From Pelargonium tetragonum (taxonomy: Eukaryota > Streptophyta > Magnoliopsida > Geraniales > Geraniaceae): a stretch of 64,000 nt of DNA. Every line of letters starts with the position of its first letter. Positions within the stretch are counted from its first letter, which is position 1. The position numbers and the translations under genes are program-made. The notes under the pieces were generated by a model that ran no database searches, was not told the DNA's origin, and saw only the letters and a list, made by a program, of their open reading frames with translations. The stretch lies in contig JAYMTL010000048.1 of assembly GCA_036897445.1 (NCBI GenBank), forward strand, positions 57,654 through 121,653, given 5' to 3'. Of this stretch, positions 53,661-63,250 are shown piece after piece.

Positions 53661-55179
53661 GTTTTTACAAGGAAAGTCTTAAAAAGAATTTTCTGTTATT
53701 CGTTTTCTAATCTAAGGAGGCTATAAATATTTAAACGAGCGCAAAAGTCTAATATTAATAATACCAATCGGTTTACTTGGTACACTATGTTTGTTTTCTG
53801 TCATTTAACTTGCCTTACAACCTTTTTTGGTATTACTACAAAGAATCTATCTTTGTTGTACTTACTTTTCTTTATTTGGTTTTCGTTCCTAAGATTTTTT
53901 AAGAGTTTCCTTATTAGGACTTTTGAAATTGTTTGTTAATTTTAGTTTCTAGAAAAGGAGGAGTTTTTTCCTGGGATAACAGCTAACAGTAGAAATTCCA
54001 TTTGGAGCAAAGCTTATTCATTCTATTGTCATCGAGGGGGCTCTTCTTTACTATATACTACTCCGGCCTTAAAGGACTACTAAACCTTTACCGCAACGAG
54101 CAATTCCTTTTTAGCAAAAAAGGCTTTTACCTGGTATATATAATCTATACATCTACTCTATCAAATTAGGAATTTCAAGTTAAAAAGGGCTATAACTGAA
54201 ATATTTATAAGCTTTTCCCCATCCTATACAGGGTTAGTAAAAGTTGCCCGGGTACTTGGGAAGTTTCTGTATCGTATTCACGTAACATATAACTTTGCAC
54301 AATACTCTAAAGGAATCTGAAGCCCTTTGTAGTACAAGTACTAAGTCAAACAGCCCAAACTTAAGTTTTATTGGAACCAGAGTCACTTACTTTTTAAAAC
54401 TTCTTCTGTACACCAGTAATAATAAGAGAGAGATTTTGAGCTTCGTTGTCTTCTTTAAAATTTCAGGGAAAAAGATAAGAAATTATAGCCTACATTTAAG
54501 GAGGGCTTTCCTAGCCAAGTGTAACCCACTCCTTGGATTTAAGTTTAAACCAAGGTATATGTATATAAAGGAAAAGAACATGGTCTACGAAGTGGAATTT
54601 GTATTGGTATAAAGCGATTCTTCTAAACTCCTATTTTGAGCTGTTTTTAGGAAAATCTCCTAGTAAGGAGTCCCTGGAAGATTTTAGTACAAGTCTCGGA
54701 TATTTCATTCAGACCTTAGGAAAAGTTAACAAAGGAAAGTTGAAAGTCTTAATAAAGTCAATCCTAAAGCCCTTTTCTGTATTGTATTTGGTCGCGCGAG
54801 GCCCTTTATTTTAAGCCTTTTACAGCTTCCCGGGCTCTTTTAGCTAGATAGGATTTCCTATAAGAAATGAAAAAGAATCTGAGGGATTTTATACAAACCC
54901 GGTTCATAAAACAAGGTAAAAAGCATAAACTCAAGGTTATTAATTAAATAAGATTTGCTGTCCTTAACTCTTTGAAAGTTTTTACTATAAAGATGTAATA
55001 TCTGATTCCTGAGTTTTGAGTTAGATTTTAAGTAGATATAAGGAAAAGTTTGAGGTGGTTTACAATTAATAAGAGAACTTTAAAGTTAAGAAAGTCATGT
55101 TTTTGCGATAAAGACCTTAGTTAGAAGTAAGGCATCCCGTTCGTTGTTAAGGACAATTCCTCTTTCTTGTTACTGTTAT
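53661..55179. other. AT-rich non-coding stretch
   Basis: No supported gene. A + frame of 105 codons (54295-54612), followed after a 4 nt overlap by a 71-codon frame (54599-54814), is present. Neither shows a recognisable motif and the lengths fit chance. Confidence 0.4.
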
Positions 55180-55520
55180 AGGGAGGTATAGGGAGGATAC
55201 AAACCCTGTATAGAGATTTGAGAGGTTTACTATAACCGAGGCGATAGTTGAGGGAGGTTAAATGTATGATAGTTTCTTAAATAAGTATAGATCCTTTATA
55301 ACCCCAGCTTCTGACCTAGACTTCTTTGACTTGTCTTACTTGTTCTACTGACTTTAATTACTTGCTTTTTACGAGCTATACCTTCTTTATACTTATGAGC
55401 TATACTATTACTATTGATATGATTGTGTTCTTGCCTTTAGTGTTGCTATATTCTTATATATCTTATTGTATTGTCTAAGGTTATTCCTCCTGCTCTATGT
55501 CTTTATCGCTAATGAGGATA
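55180..55520 (-). repeat. Family X repeat, copy 7
   Basis: The minus strand reads LISDKDIEQEE and a stop at 55516-55485, almost the same as LLTDKDIEQEV at 11.9 kb. Lower down come the GAGCTATA string (55375, 55395), a T/C-rich strip (55320-55360) and ACCGAGGCGATAGTTGAGGGAGG (55233-55255), which aligns with the segment after GYYNVL in other copies. The open frames are short; relic. Confidence 0.65.
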
Positions 55521-56879
55521 GGGCCCCTTCTAAAAAAGAGTACCGAAACTGTCTAATTATTTGAGAAAATATAGTTGAAGCTTACGGCTTTAACCTTTAG
55601 CTTTTTACTTTGAAAAATTCGCGCTTAACTATAATGGTAAAAACTACAACCAAAACTCTTTTCTTTTTACAGAGCTTAGATACCTCCTTCCAAAGATGTT
55701 TTTATTCCTTTTTACTTTTTATTCTATAAATCTCATCAATTGAAATCACTTAAATAAAGTAAGACTTTCAAATTGTTTCTTAAAGTGCAGTAAATCGGTA
55801 AGCGTAATCATCTGTTATAGGGGTTGAACTTCTTAATAAGTCTATCTGGTAAATCAAATATAGTTTTGAAAGAAAGCCAGAGGTCAAGTTTTGTTATAAC
55901 TTTCTTTTAGTATATTATATTACGAAATTACTGACGGAAGTCGAGATAAAAGATAAGAAACTTTTTACGAATTATTTGGTAATGACTTAGTATACAGGTC
56001 GGGTAGGGTTGATCCAAGGTTCTGCTACTGCCTTGTCTAAGGGTTTCCGTATCAAAGATTCTCGTGTGGCCCTGCAATTCCTCTTAGCCGGGATCAAACC
56101 AGTTTCCGTTTTTTAGTGTACTGCTATCCGTGTATTATACAGACTGCGTAATAAGGAGCCTCTTGATATCCATTTGAAATTGAACTAAAGTATCGTAGTT
56201 ATACCCAACTCCTCCCAGCATAGGGGTAGGCCTGAAAATAGTAAGAAAGCAAATTCAAGCCCCTTTTCGATAAAAGGAAGCTGATAGAAACAAACGGATT
56301 AAAATTTCTTTCACTTGAGTGTAACTATACTTAGCAAAATGAGTCCCCAGGTCCTCGTATTCTAAAGACCTTTGGTGCAAGCTCCTTTCATAATTGGGTT
56401 TAGTTTGCATTTCTGTAAAAAAGTTTTCGGGAGTCCTAACATGCTTTACCCTTCGTAAAGTTCCTAAATTTAACAAGGGTTTTTAGGTTTTTTCTTTTTT
56501 AGCAGAGTTAGCAATAAGCTCAGCCTTGAACTTCGCAGCTATTATAGGCCCCTTACACGCGTTATATCAAGAGTTTTTTAAGCCCCTAGTTTCTTCTTCC
56601 CACATTTCAGGCTTTTACTAGTCAAATTATTGCCCTAATTTAGTATAAAAGGAGTTTTAAACTTAATATTTTGAATAAAAGTAATAGTAAGTAACAGGAA
56701 CCTGAGGTAGTGTTAAAAACAGAAAAGCGTAAACTCGAGGGGTTTAGCTGACAAATATACAACTTCTAATGCACTTTTTGACTTCCTGCCCTTTTAAGAG
56801 TAACAACTAAAGAATTCTATATCTAAGTGATCCGGATTCCTTTAATTTACAGGAGTTCGCTTAGACTTAAGGGGTTTTT
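55521..56879. other. AT-rich non-coding stretch
   Basis: No gene is supported. A 73-codon minus frame at 56255-56476 has no recognisable motif. A weak T-arm-like string lies near 56090 on minus. Confidence 0.4.
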
Positions 56880-57720
56880 TCTTTGCTTTTGTATTCTGTA
56901 TCATACTCTCTATCTGTCTTATAATCTGTATTAGAGCTATATACTACTATGCTTATGAGTCCTAGCTGCCTTAGTGTTCTTGTTGTTGCTGTAGCTTGTA
57001 GTACTATCCCTAATAGTATTTTAGTATTTGTTTTAATATAGTGTATTGCTTGTTTAAGTTTGTATTTATTAAATTGTACTACCTTTAAGCAAGCTTACCT
57101 CCTGTTCTATGTCTTTAGCAATAACAAAGGGTAAGGACTTATATAGTAGAATGTAATAGTCCTTGTTACCGACAGAGGGGAGGTTAACACATTCTAGTTT
57201 AATGAATGTGTATAGATATTTTATAATACCCACTAACTCTTATGGATCTTATTGACTTGCTTTTCTGTTTCTTTTGACTTTGATTTACTGACTTACTTCT
57301 TCTTTGACTTACTAGTTTGTTAGGAGCTAGACTTCTCTTAATCTTTGTAGTTGTAGGAGGAGCGAAACCAGTACTCTTTTTTGTCTTATGGGTTACTATA
57401 GTTATTGGTATTCATTGTATTAGTCTTCTATTGCTATGGAGCTCATATGTATTCCTTATCTTATTAAAATGTATTATACTTGTTTGAATATACACCCATA
57501 CACGGGTACACACACCAGTTCTAGACTTCACTTTTTTCTTAGGATTAGCAGGAGTAACGGGAGAAGAGAAGTAGGAGCAAAAGGAAGAGCAGCCATAGGA
57601 GCTACACTAGCAGGAACAAGGAGAGGGACTGGCGCTGTACGCTTGTTATGCTTACCTTCCTATAGCTCTTAAGGCTCCTTATGAGAGCTCTAGCTATTAA
57701 GTGCGCTTTTGTGGTCCTTT
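56880..57720 (-). repeat. Family X repeat, copy 8 (at least two units)
   Basis: From high to low coordinates on minus there are three parts. A Pro/Ala/Leu-rich segment TAPVPLLVPASVAPMAALPF ending APTS (about 57640-57560). The 70-codon open frame described separately (57411-57199). Then an LTSPLSVTRTITF segment (about 57192-57150) and VIAKDIEQEVSLLKGSTI and a stop (about 57127-57070). The rest (56880-57060) holds the GAGCTATA string and spacer-like AT-rich DNA. The + strand frame at 57436-57672 is the antisense shadow of the Pro/Ala-rich segment. Confidence 0.7.
57199..57411 (-). pseudogene. Relic open frame of family X, 70 codons
   Basis: Open on minus from after TGA at 57412-57414 to TAA at 57199-57201. 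It reads ITIVTHKTKKSTGFAPPTTT, then KIKRSLAPNKLVSQRRSKS, a Ser/Lys/Gln-rich run, and SIRVSGYYKISIHIH. KKSTGFAPP matches NKSTGIALT at 52.9 kb and IALTPPLNPSTAP at 63.0 kb; SGYYK matches GGYYN. The basic run, with its Ser and Lys, is a low-complexity region that would be disordered in a protein. No ATG precedes it in frame. Confidence 0.5.
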
Positions 57721-60099
57721 GTTTCCAAGGGTCTCCAAATCCGGGTAATACGAGAAGGGTGTATTACAAGTGCGATTCAAAATGCGGCCTAGTTCTCTTC
57801 TTTTCATATGAATTATACTTTAGTTGAGTTGGAATAGGTACTTCTAACTAGGATTGGCTAGAGTTTAGTAGAAAAGACATTAATCATTAATTAAGCTTAA
57901 TTTAGATAAACGGGGCATCAAAAAGGGGCCGGCCTTCCTTTAAAAACTAAAAGGGCACTGAATTGCGCAGAAAAATTTCTATTAAATTTAGGGGCTGGAA
58001 TAATATTTGTAGTGGAAAACTCCCTTTGGTAAAATTGAAAGTAATTAGACAAGGGCTTGTAAAACTTTTTGATACCCTTTAAAGTGTGTTATAACGGATT
58101 ATTTACTTAAACTTAATAGGAGCTCCTCAGTATAGCTGCCTACTTTGTGTGATATTCAAAAAGAGTGTTTCCGCCCAATATTATTAATAAGAAAACATCC
58201 TGTGCTAGTTGCTTAGTCTTTTCCTTTATAAAATTTGACAGGAAAACCCTAAAAAGGTTAAGGTGCGTAAGAAAAGTTGAGAAAGTTTGGCCGTTTATTA
58301 CATAACCTGTTATAATCTTGTCAAATTCAAATTGAGAAAAACCTCTGTAGTAGGTAATGTCGCACTAGATTAGGAACTCGGGTAACCTAAGATCGGTTAA
58401 ATAAGAATACTGGGGTTTCTCCTTTATGAGTGCTTTTGAAAAAAGGATTCGGTGCAAAGACAAACTTTAAGATATGAAGTTCTCCTTATACAGTATTACT
58501 CGGAATAGCGAATTAAAAATAACAAGGAAACCTTTAAAAAGAATGGGGCTTAGAAATCCATTTATTAAACTAGAACTTCAATACCAAATCCAAGGAGAAG
58601 CGAGGAGTGCTTAAGGGTAAACAAACGAGAAGCTTTCTTTTTAAAATTAAAAACCCAGACTTATTAAAAATTTCTAAGAAAGGATATGGATACCCATACT
58701 ATTACCTTACTGAAAGAGAATCGCAGTAGGGATCCCTAAAGACCTCTTTTTCGGGGTTCTTTTATAAGTTTTATCTATATCTAATTCTGTAGACAGGGTT
58801 ATTTAACGGTACACTTCTGTAAGTTGTTATTCCGAAGCGTGATTAGAAATGAAGTTTCAAAGGAAAGGATCTTTATTTAGTTTTTTCAGGGAGTTTCTTA
58901 ATTTGACTTTGTTTGTGTTACAGGCGCGGACTAAGGGCTTCGATACTCCTAAGGTGAGGTGCCTTATAGGGAACCCTAAACGAGATTTTTAGAGTTTTCT
59001 TGCGTTCAATAATTAGGGACTCGCTTGGTCAAAGTAGTTATAGCAATTGTAATCTTGGGAAGGTTTTCTTTCAAGTATACTGAACTGGGACATAAAAAGC
59101 TCTAATTTTACTATGCAAAGTCCTGAAAGTCTTAACTCTTGGTTGTATGCCCTGCTGTCCTGGAAAAGAAATTTAGGATTATAAACAAAAGAGTATAAAA
59201 TTTTTCTACTAGAACTTTACACCTGTGCCTTATGGAGGTAGAGTTAATTTAGGTATCTAAAACTGCTAAAGTAGGAACAAAGTGTACTCTGCAGTCCCCA
59301 GATTCATAAATGTGATTTTCTTAATTATAAGGAACAGAAACTTGAGGAGCTTCGCTCTTAAAAGGACAGCTAAGTATTTACGTGATATACTTGTATTTGA
59401 ACTCTTCAGATCAAACGGGTTACTTTTATATAAGGGCACCCCTCAACTTAAACTTCTCTTGACCCGAGACCAGAATTTGCAGTAAGGAAATCCTTTTATA
59501 TAAACGTAATTTTACCAAAAAAGGACTCCTAAATTCTAGTAATTTAACAGGGCGCTGTCCCCGGAAATTTTTATTTTGGAAGCTTAATTTAACGACTAAA
59601 AAAATATATATATAAGCAAAAAATACGCTTAGGTTCTTTGATTTGAATCAACTTTTCTGATAATAAAAGATTACTATGAGACCCTTGTTTAAGAGTCGGA
59701 ACAGAAAAAAATGGGCGTATTTTTAACTTCTAAAAAAGAATAACCGGTCAGTTATGATGCAATCTGCTTAAGTTTTTACCTTCATTAAAATGAGAGCGCA
59801 ACACTTTAGATCTCTTTGAACTTTACCAGTATTCCTGGACAAAAAGTAAATAAAGAAGAGTCCTATTAGAAATTTAGCGGTGAGCATTTTTGTATTCGTA
59901 AGAAGTTAATAAAGAAGAGGCATAAGACAGCTTTATACAAGGTAAGTTGGAATTAGTAGATATATTTTAATAATGCAAAAGCAGGAATGACCAGATCCCG
60001 TATCTTAATTCGCTTATATGGTAGGTAACTAAATAAATATAGTAATATAGACAAGAGTTAGTAGCAACAAGAATTCTGTAATAGCCATAAAAACCCTCA
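57721..60099. other. AT-rich non-coding stretch
   Basis: No gene seen. A string GGGTCTCCAAATCC (57729) resembles a tRNA-Trp anticodon arm but lacks stem pairing. At 60040-60090 a short string resembles the spacer of family X on minus. Confidence 0.4.
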
Positions 60100-60170
60100 G
60101 AGTCCCCTCTTGGTAGAGCAATCAATTTATATTCTTAAGGCCTGCGGTTCAAATACACTTATAATTATAA
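60100..60170 (+). other. tRNA-like sequence, family member D
   Basis: CTTGGTAGAGCA (D-arm-like, 60109-60120) is followed at tRNA spacing by CTGCGGTTCAAAT (T-arm-like, 60142-60154). The anticodon region ATCAATTTATATTCTTA does not form a stem, and the T-stem is broken on its 3' side. The tail TTATAATTATAACTAGAC resembles the tail of member C at 18.7 kb (ACAATTATAACTATAAG). I read it as a tRNA-derived relic about 1 kb from the Asn-type element, on the opposite strand. Confidence 0.45.
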
Positions 60171-61147
60171 CTAGACAAAGCGTACTTTAGGATACAGAGT
60201 TTTTGTAGGACAGGGGCTTCTCTAAATAAAACAAAGGCTAAGCGAAATCATCCTATTTTCTAATTTTATACAGATAGTTAACATTAGGAGTTTGAAATAG
60301 GACTCCTTAAATCTGGATCTATAAGGACACAAAAACCAACCATAAAAGGATCGAGCGGCGATCTGTCGGGTAGGTGTTGGGACTGGATAGGACTTTAGCT
60401 TCGGCTTCAAAAGTAAGGATATGCGCTTTTTCACCTATGGGAATAGTGAACCCAATTTCCAGTGTAATTACAGACCACTTTTAGAGGTTTACTTCATTAA
60501 AGAAAATCCAACCTAGAGGGACCCACAATCAAAGATTTTTTCGGCTTCTAATATCCTATCCCCGTAAACTCTTTTAAGGAATGCTATACCCTAAAAAAGA
60601 AAACACGACTTGGTCTACCTTATTCTGGAAACTTTTCCCAATTCATGCGACTAAAAGCAAAAACTCTAAATACTCTATTTAAAATTCTCGTTTGTATTAC
60701 GTATCACCAGCACTCGTCATAAACAAGTATTCAAAGCCTAACTGACCCTGCACTAGCTTATTATAACAAGACTTACTTAGATTTTAAAAACCCCGAGATA
60801 GTTTTATTGCAACGAACCTAAGAAAATAGTACAACTCCTTACTTCAGGACTTCAGGGAAAATTGAGTGCTTTTTATCTATATTGAGTGGGGATTCCTTAA
60901 ATTGAAAGTCCTAGTAACACTTAAGGGTTCATACCCAGTTAAGCGGGGTTCCCAGTACTTCCCATTTTCTTATAGTTTTAATGTACAAGATTTGCTGCAC
61001 TTCTTTCTAATTTTATCGAGGTGTTTCCAACAAGGCCTTTAGTATACTTTATTAGAATTCCTCTGCTCACTTGTCTTTACCAAAAAGAATAATTACTTGA
61101 GTTTTTTTATTACCTAACATTATATTACAAAGCCTGTATACCTGTGT

Positions 61148-61219
61148 TGGTAGAGGCAGAACTTGAACCTACGACCATTCGGTTAACAGCCGAGCGCTCT
61201 ACCGCTGAGCTATTGAGGA
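61148..61219 (-). tRNA. tRNA-Asn(GUU)-like, acceptor stem not paired
   Basis: Read on minus, the D-arm is GCTC-AGCGGTA-GAGC. The anticodon arm is CTCGG-CTGTTAA-CCGAA (four of five pairs, anticodon GTT at 61185-61187). The variable loop is TGGTC. The T-arm is GTAGG-TTCAAGT-TCTGC (five pairs including G-T). This matches plastid and bacterial tRNA-Asn closely, including the 5' end TCCTCAA and the short D-loop. The 3' acceptor strand CTCTACC does not pair with TCCTCAA at all. It is therefore either a pseudogene whose 3' end was lost or replaced, or a tRNA that needs 3' editing. The 81-codon + frame starting at 61144 runs antisense through it and is a shadow. Confidence 0.6.
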
Positions 61220-62869
61220 AGGCTTCTTTGTGTGCTTTATACTCTTATATTATAGGTTATAGGATAGTAGTATTACTACATAAACGATTATATAAATGTA
61301 CTTTTTCTAAGATTTTTATAATACCTACCCATTCATGGGTTTATAAAAAGGGCGGGATTCTTAGTATTTGTAATATAGTAAGACTATAAGCTCTACTAGA
61401 AAAAAGGGTTTCATTTAAAGAATCCAAAGTAAGCCCTATTTTATATTAGACAAGGAAATATTCTGCAATGCAAATTGAGAAGTAAAATTATCTTAAGTTT
61501 TTCCGGTCCCGTGTTTACAGCACTTGGATAAAGGGATTGGTAGACTTAACGTTACAGAAAGGTTTTTTTTACAAGACGCTTCTTTAAACTAGATTAAGAA
61601 CATCTCGATTTTATCCTTTAAATTTCGCTATTCCCTTATCTTGCAGTTTTATCAACCCTTTAAAGTAAGTCTCCTAAATCTAAGAAGGGGTTTCTGCTGG
61701 GATTAGTTAATATATAAATAGCCCTTGGGGTTCCTTGTGTGATTTATAGGAAACAAGTTTCAAAGTTAGCGCGGTCCTTTTGATAGGCTTAAATATACAA
61801 TTAAAGGATAACAAAGTCTCTTCACCAGGGTAGCTCGGCTGGAAAAGAAAGCATACCCTATTAGATTCACTTAGACTTAGATAAAAGGACCCCTTTGAAA
61901 ACCCTAAGTTCAATTCCCTTGAGCCTATAATTTGAGTAATACAGAAGGAGCTCCCTTAAAGAAGCCTTACAGGAAATCTCAGATTTAATATGCTGCCCCT
62001 ATTTAAAGGATCAAGTCTTGCCTAGAGGGTAGAACTGCGCCTGAGGGCTACTTACTTATGGGATACCCGTTAAGTTTTAATAGAGGAAGTCCCTTAAACC
62101 AACCCCTACTTAGAAAGATTCTAGATACTTCTCATGATTAAGTGTCTTCTTTAGTTAGTGCAGCAAAACTTGTTTACAGGAGTACAGGATCCTAAATTTC
62201 TTTCATTTTAATTTACCAAGGTTTTTACCTTTCAGCTCTAAGCCATACCATATAGCCATATTATGACTGCCTTACTTTAGCATTACGAAAGCGGTTATCT
62301 ACTCAAAAGCTTACATTCTATTTTGCAAGTTAAAGTAAGGAGATTCGCGATTATCTAGTTTTTTCTCCGAAGTTTACTCAAACCTTTGACTTTTTTAGAT
62401 TTAGACTTTATGGATACTTTTAAGAATTTAAAATTAAGTAATTGTGCTTTTTACAACCCTTTTATCTTAGAAATATTTGTTCCCTTAACTCTTGTAATTG
62501 TAAATATGATCGGTAAGAAGCTAGACTTTTGTTTTTTATACCTCTACGAATGAATTCTTATCACTCTTATTATTATGAAACTAAAATTGGAAACAGAGGA
62601 ACACTTTACCTTTAGTCTTTAATCCTCTTTCATTATTATGACTATCTGGAATTTGAGACCTAGAAAGAAATGAAAAGAAGAGCGATTTCTTACTTTATAA
62701 ATAAAGACTTTTACGTAAAAGGTCATCAAAGGTTTAGGGATTACATCAAAATAATACCCAAGTTACTCTCGTCATTTATCCTAAGTTTCGATACTCAGTA
62801 AAGTGGTTTTTTTCTTTCCTTGTTTTGACTATTTCTCGTTCATTTTTATTATATTCTTTGGAGCTCTTT
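61220..62869. other. AT-rich non-coding stretch
   Basis: No gene is supported. At 61830-61915 (+) a D-arm-like TAGCTCGGCTGG and a T-arm-like AAGTTCAATTCCC occur, but the distance is long and no stems form. At 62740-62810 a weak match to the 330 bp unit of 0.3-1.2 kb is seen (AATACCC then ACTCAGTAAAG and GGTTTTT). Confidence 0.35.
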
Positions 62870-63250
62870 GTACTGACCCTACTTTCTTTCTTTAACTTGC
62901 TTACAATAAAATAAGAAGAGTAAGACAAGTACAGCTATCAAGAGTAGTAGTCTTTTTTTTAAAGAGGGGGAGCACTAAGACCAAGAAGAAAGGGTTACAG
63001 TAAACAGTAATAAGAAGATCCCATAAGCGTATAGCTCTTACTCCTCCTCTTAATCCTAGTACAGCTCCTGTAGCTACTCTTACTGCTCTTACTAACAATA
63101 TGATACAGATATAGCTCCTGAGTCAAGCTAACAAGGTAAGTCAATAAAGTCAAAGATAAGTAGGTAGTTGGTGTGTCTCGTAGTGTGTAATTCAGTATAC
63201 GTTATCTAAACCCTTTATTACTTAGTTGTATCTCTTTGCAAAAGACTCTT
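62870..63250 (+). repeat. Family X repeat, copy 9
   Basis: The + strand carries the IALTPPLNPSTAP segment (63031-63069), then LSQANKVSQ, a stop, SQR, a stop and VGSWCVS (about 63117-63170). This is a stop-broken version of the SQANK, basic and VGYY segments of other copies. The minus frame at 62901-63098 (65 codons, rich in Val/Arg/Leu) is an antisense shadow. The copy is degenerate but its segment order agrees with copies 1, 6 and 8. Confidence 0.65.
63004..63114 (+). pseudogene. Relic open frame of family X, 36 codons
   Basis: Open from after TAA at 63001 to TAG at 63112-63114. It reads RRSHKRIALTPPLNPSTAP then VATLTALTNNMIQI. The Pro/Thr/Ala-rich character and IALTPP match the pieces at 57.6 kb (minus), 57.4 kb (minus, GFAPPTTT) and 12.1 kb (minus, KAPPLTVTAP). 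Too short to judge alone; its weight comes from the shared order with the other copies. Confidence 0.4.

Noticed and set aside
54295-54814. Two adjacent + frames of 105 and 71 codons that overlap slightly
   Set aside because: They look like a small operon pair, but neither has a recognisable motif, ribosome-binding context or repeat copy.
57436-57672. 78-codon + frame rich in Gly, Ala and Arg
   Set aside because: Antisense to the Pro/Ala-rich segment of family X, which is the strand shared by other copies.
57725-57785. tRNA-Trp-like anticodon string GGGTCTCCAAATCC
   Set aside because: Stem bases on the 3' side do not pair and the T-arm string that follows is poor.
61144-61389. 81-codon + frame overlapping the tRNA-Asn-like element
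   Set aside because: Its first 25 codons are the antisense of tRNA stems; the remainder has no motif.
61820-61920. TAGCTCGGCTGG and AAGTTCAATTCCC on +, like a tRNA with a long variable arm
   Set aside because: Neither the acceptor nor the T-stem pairs.
62901-63098. 65-codon minus frame rich in Val, Arg and Leu
   Set aside because: Antisense shadow of the family X segment IALTPPLNPSTAP on +.
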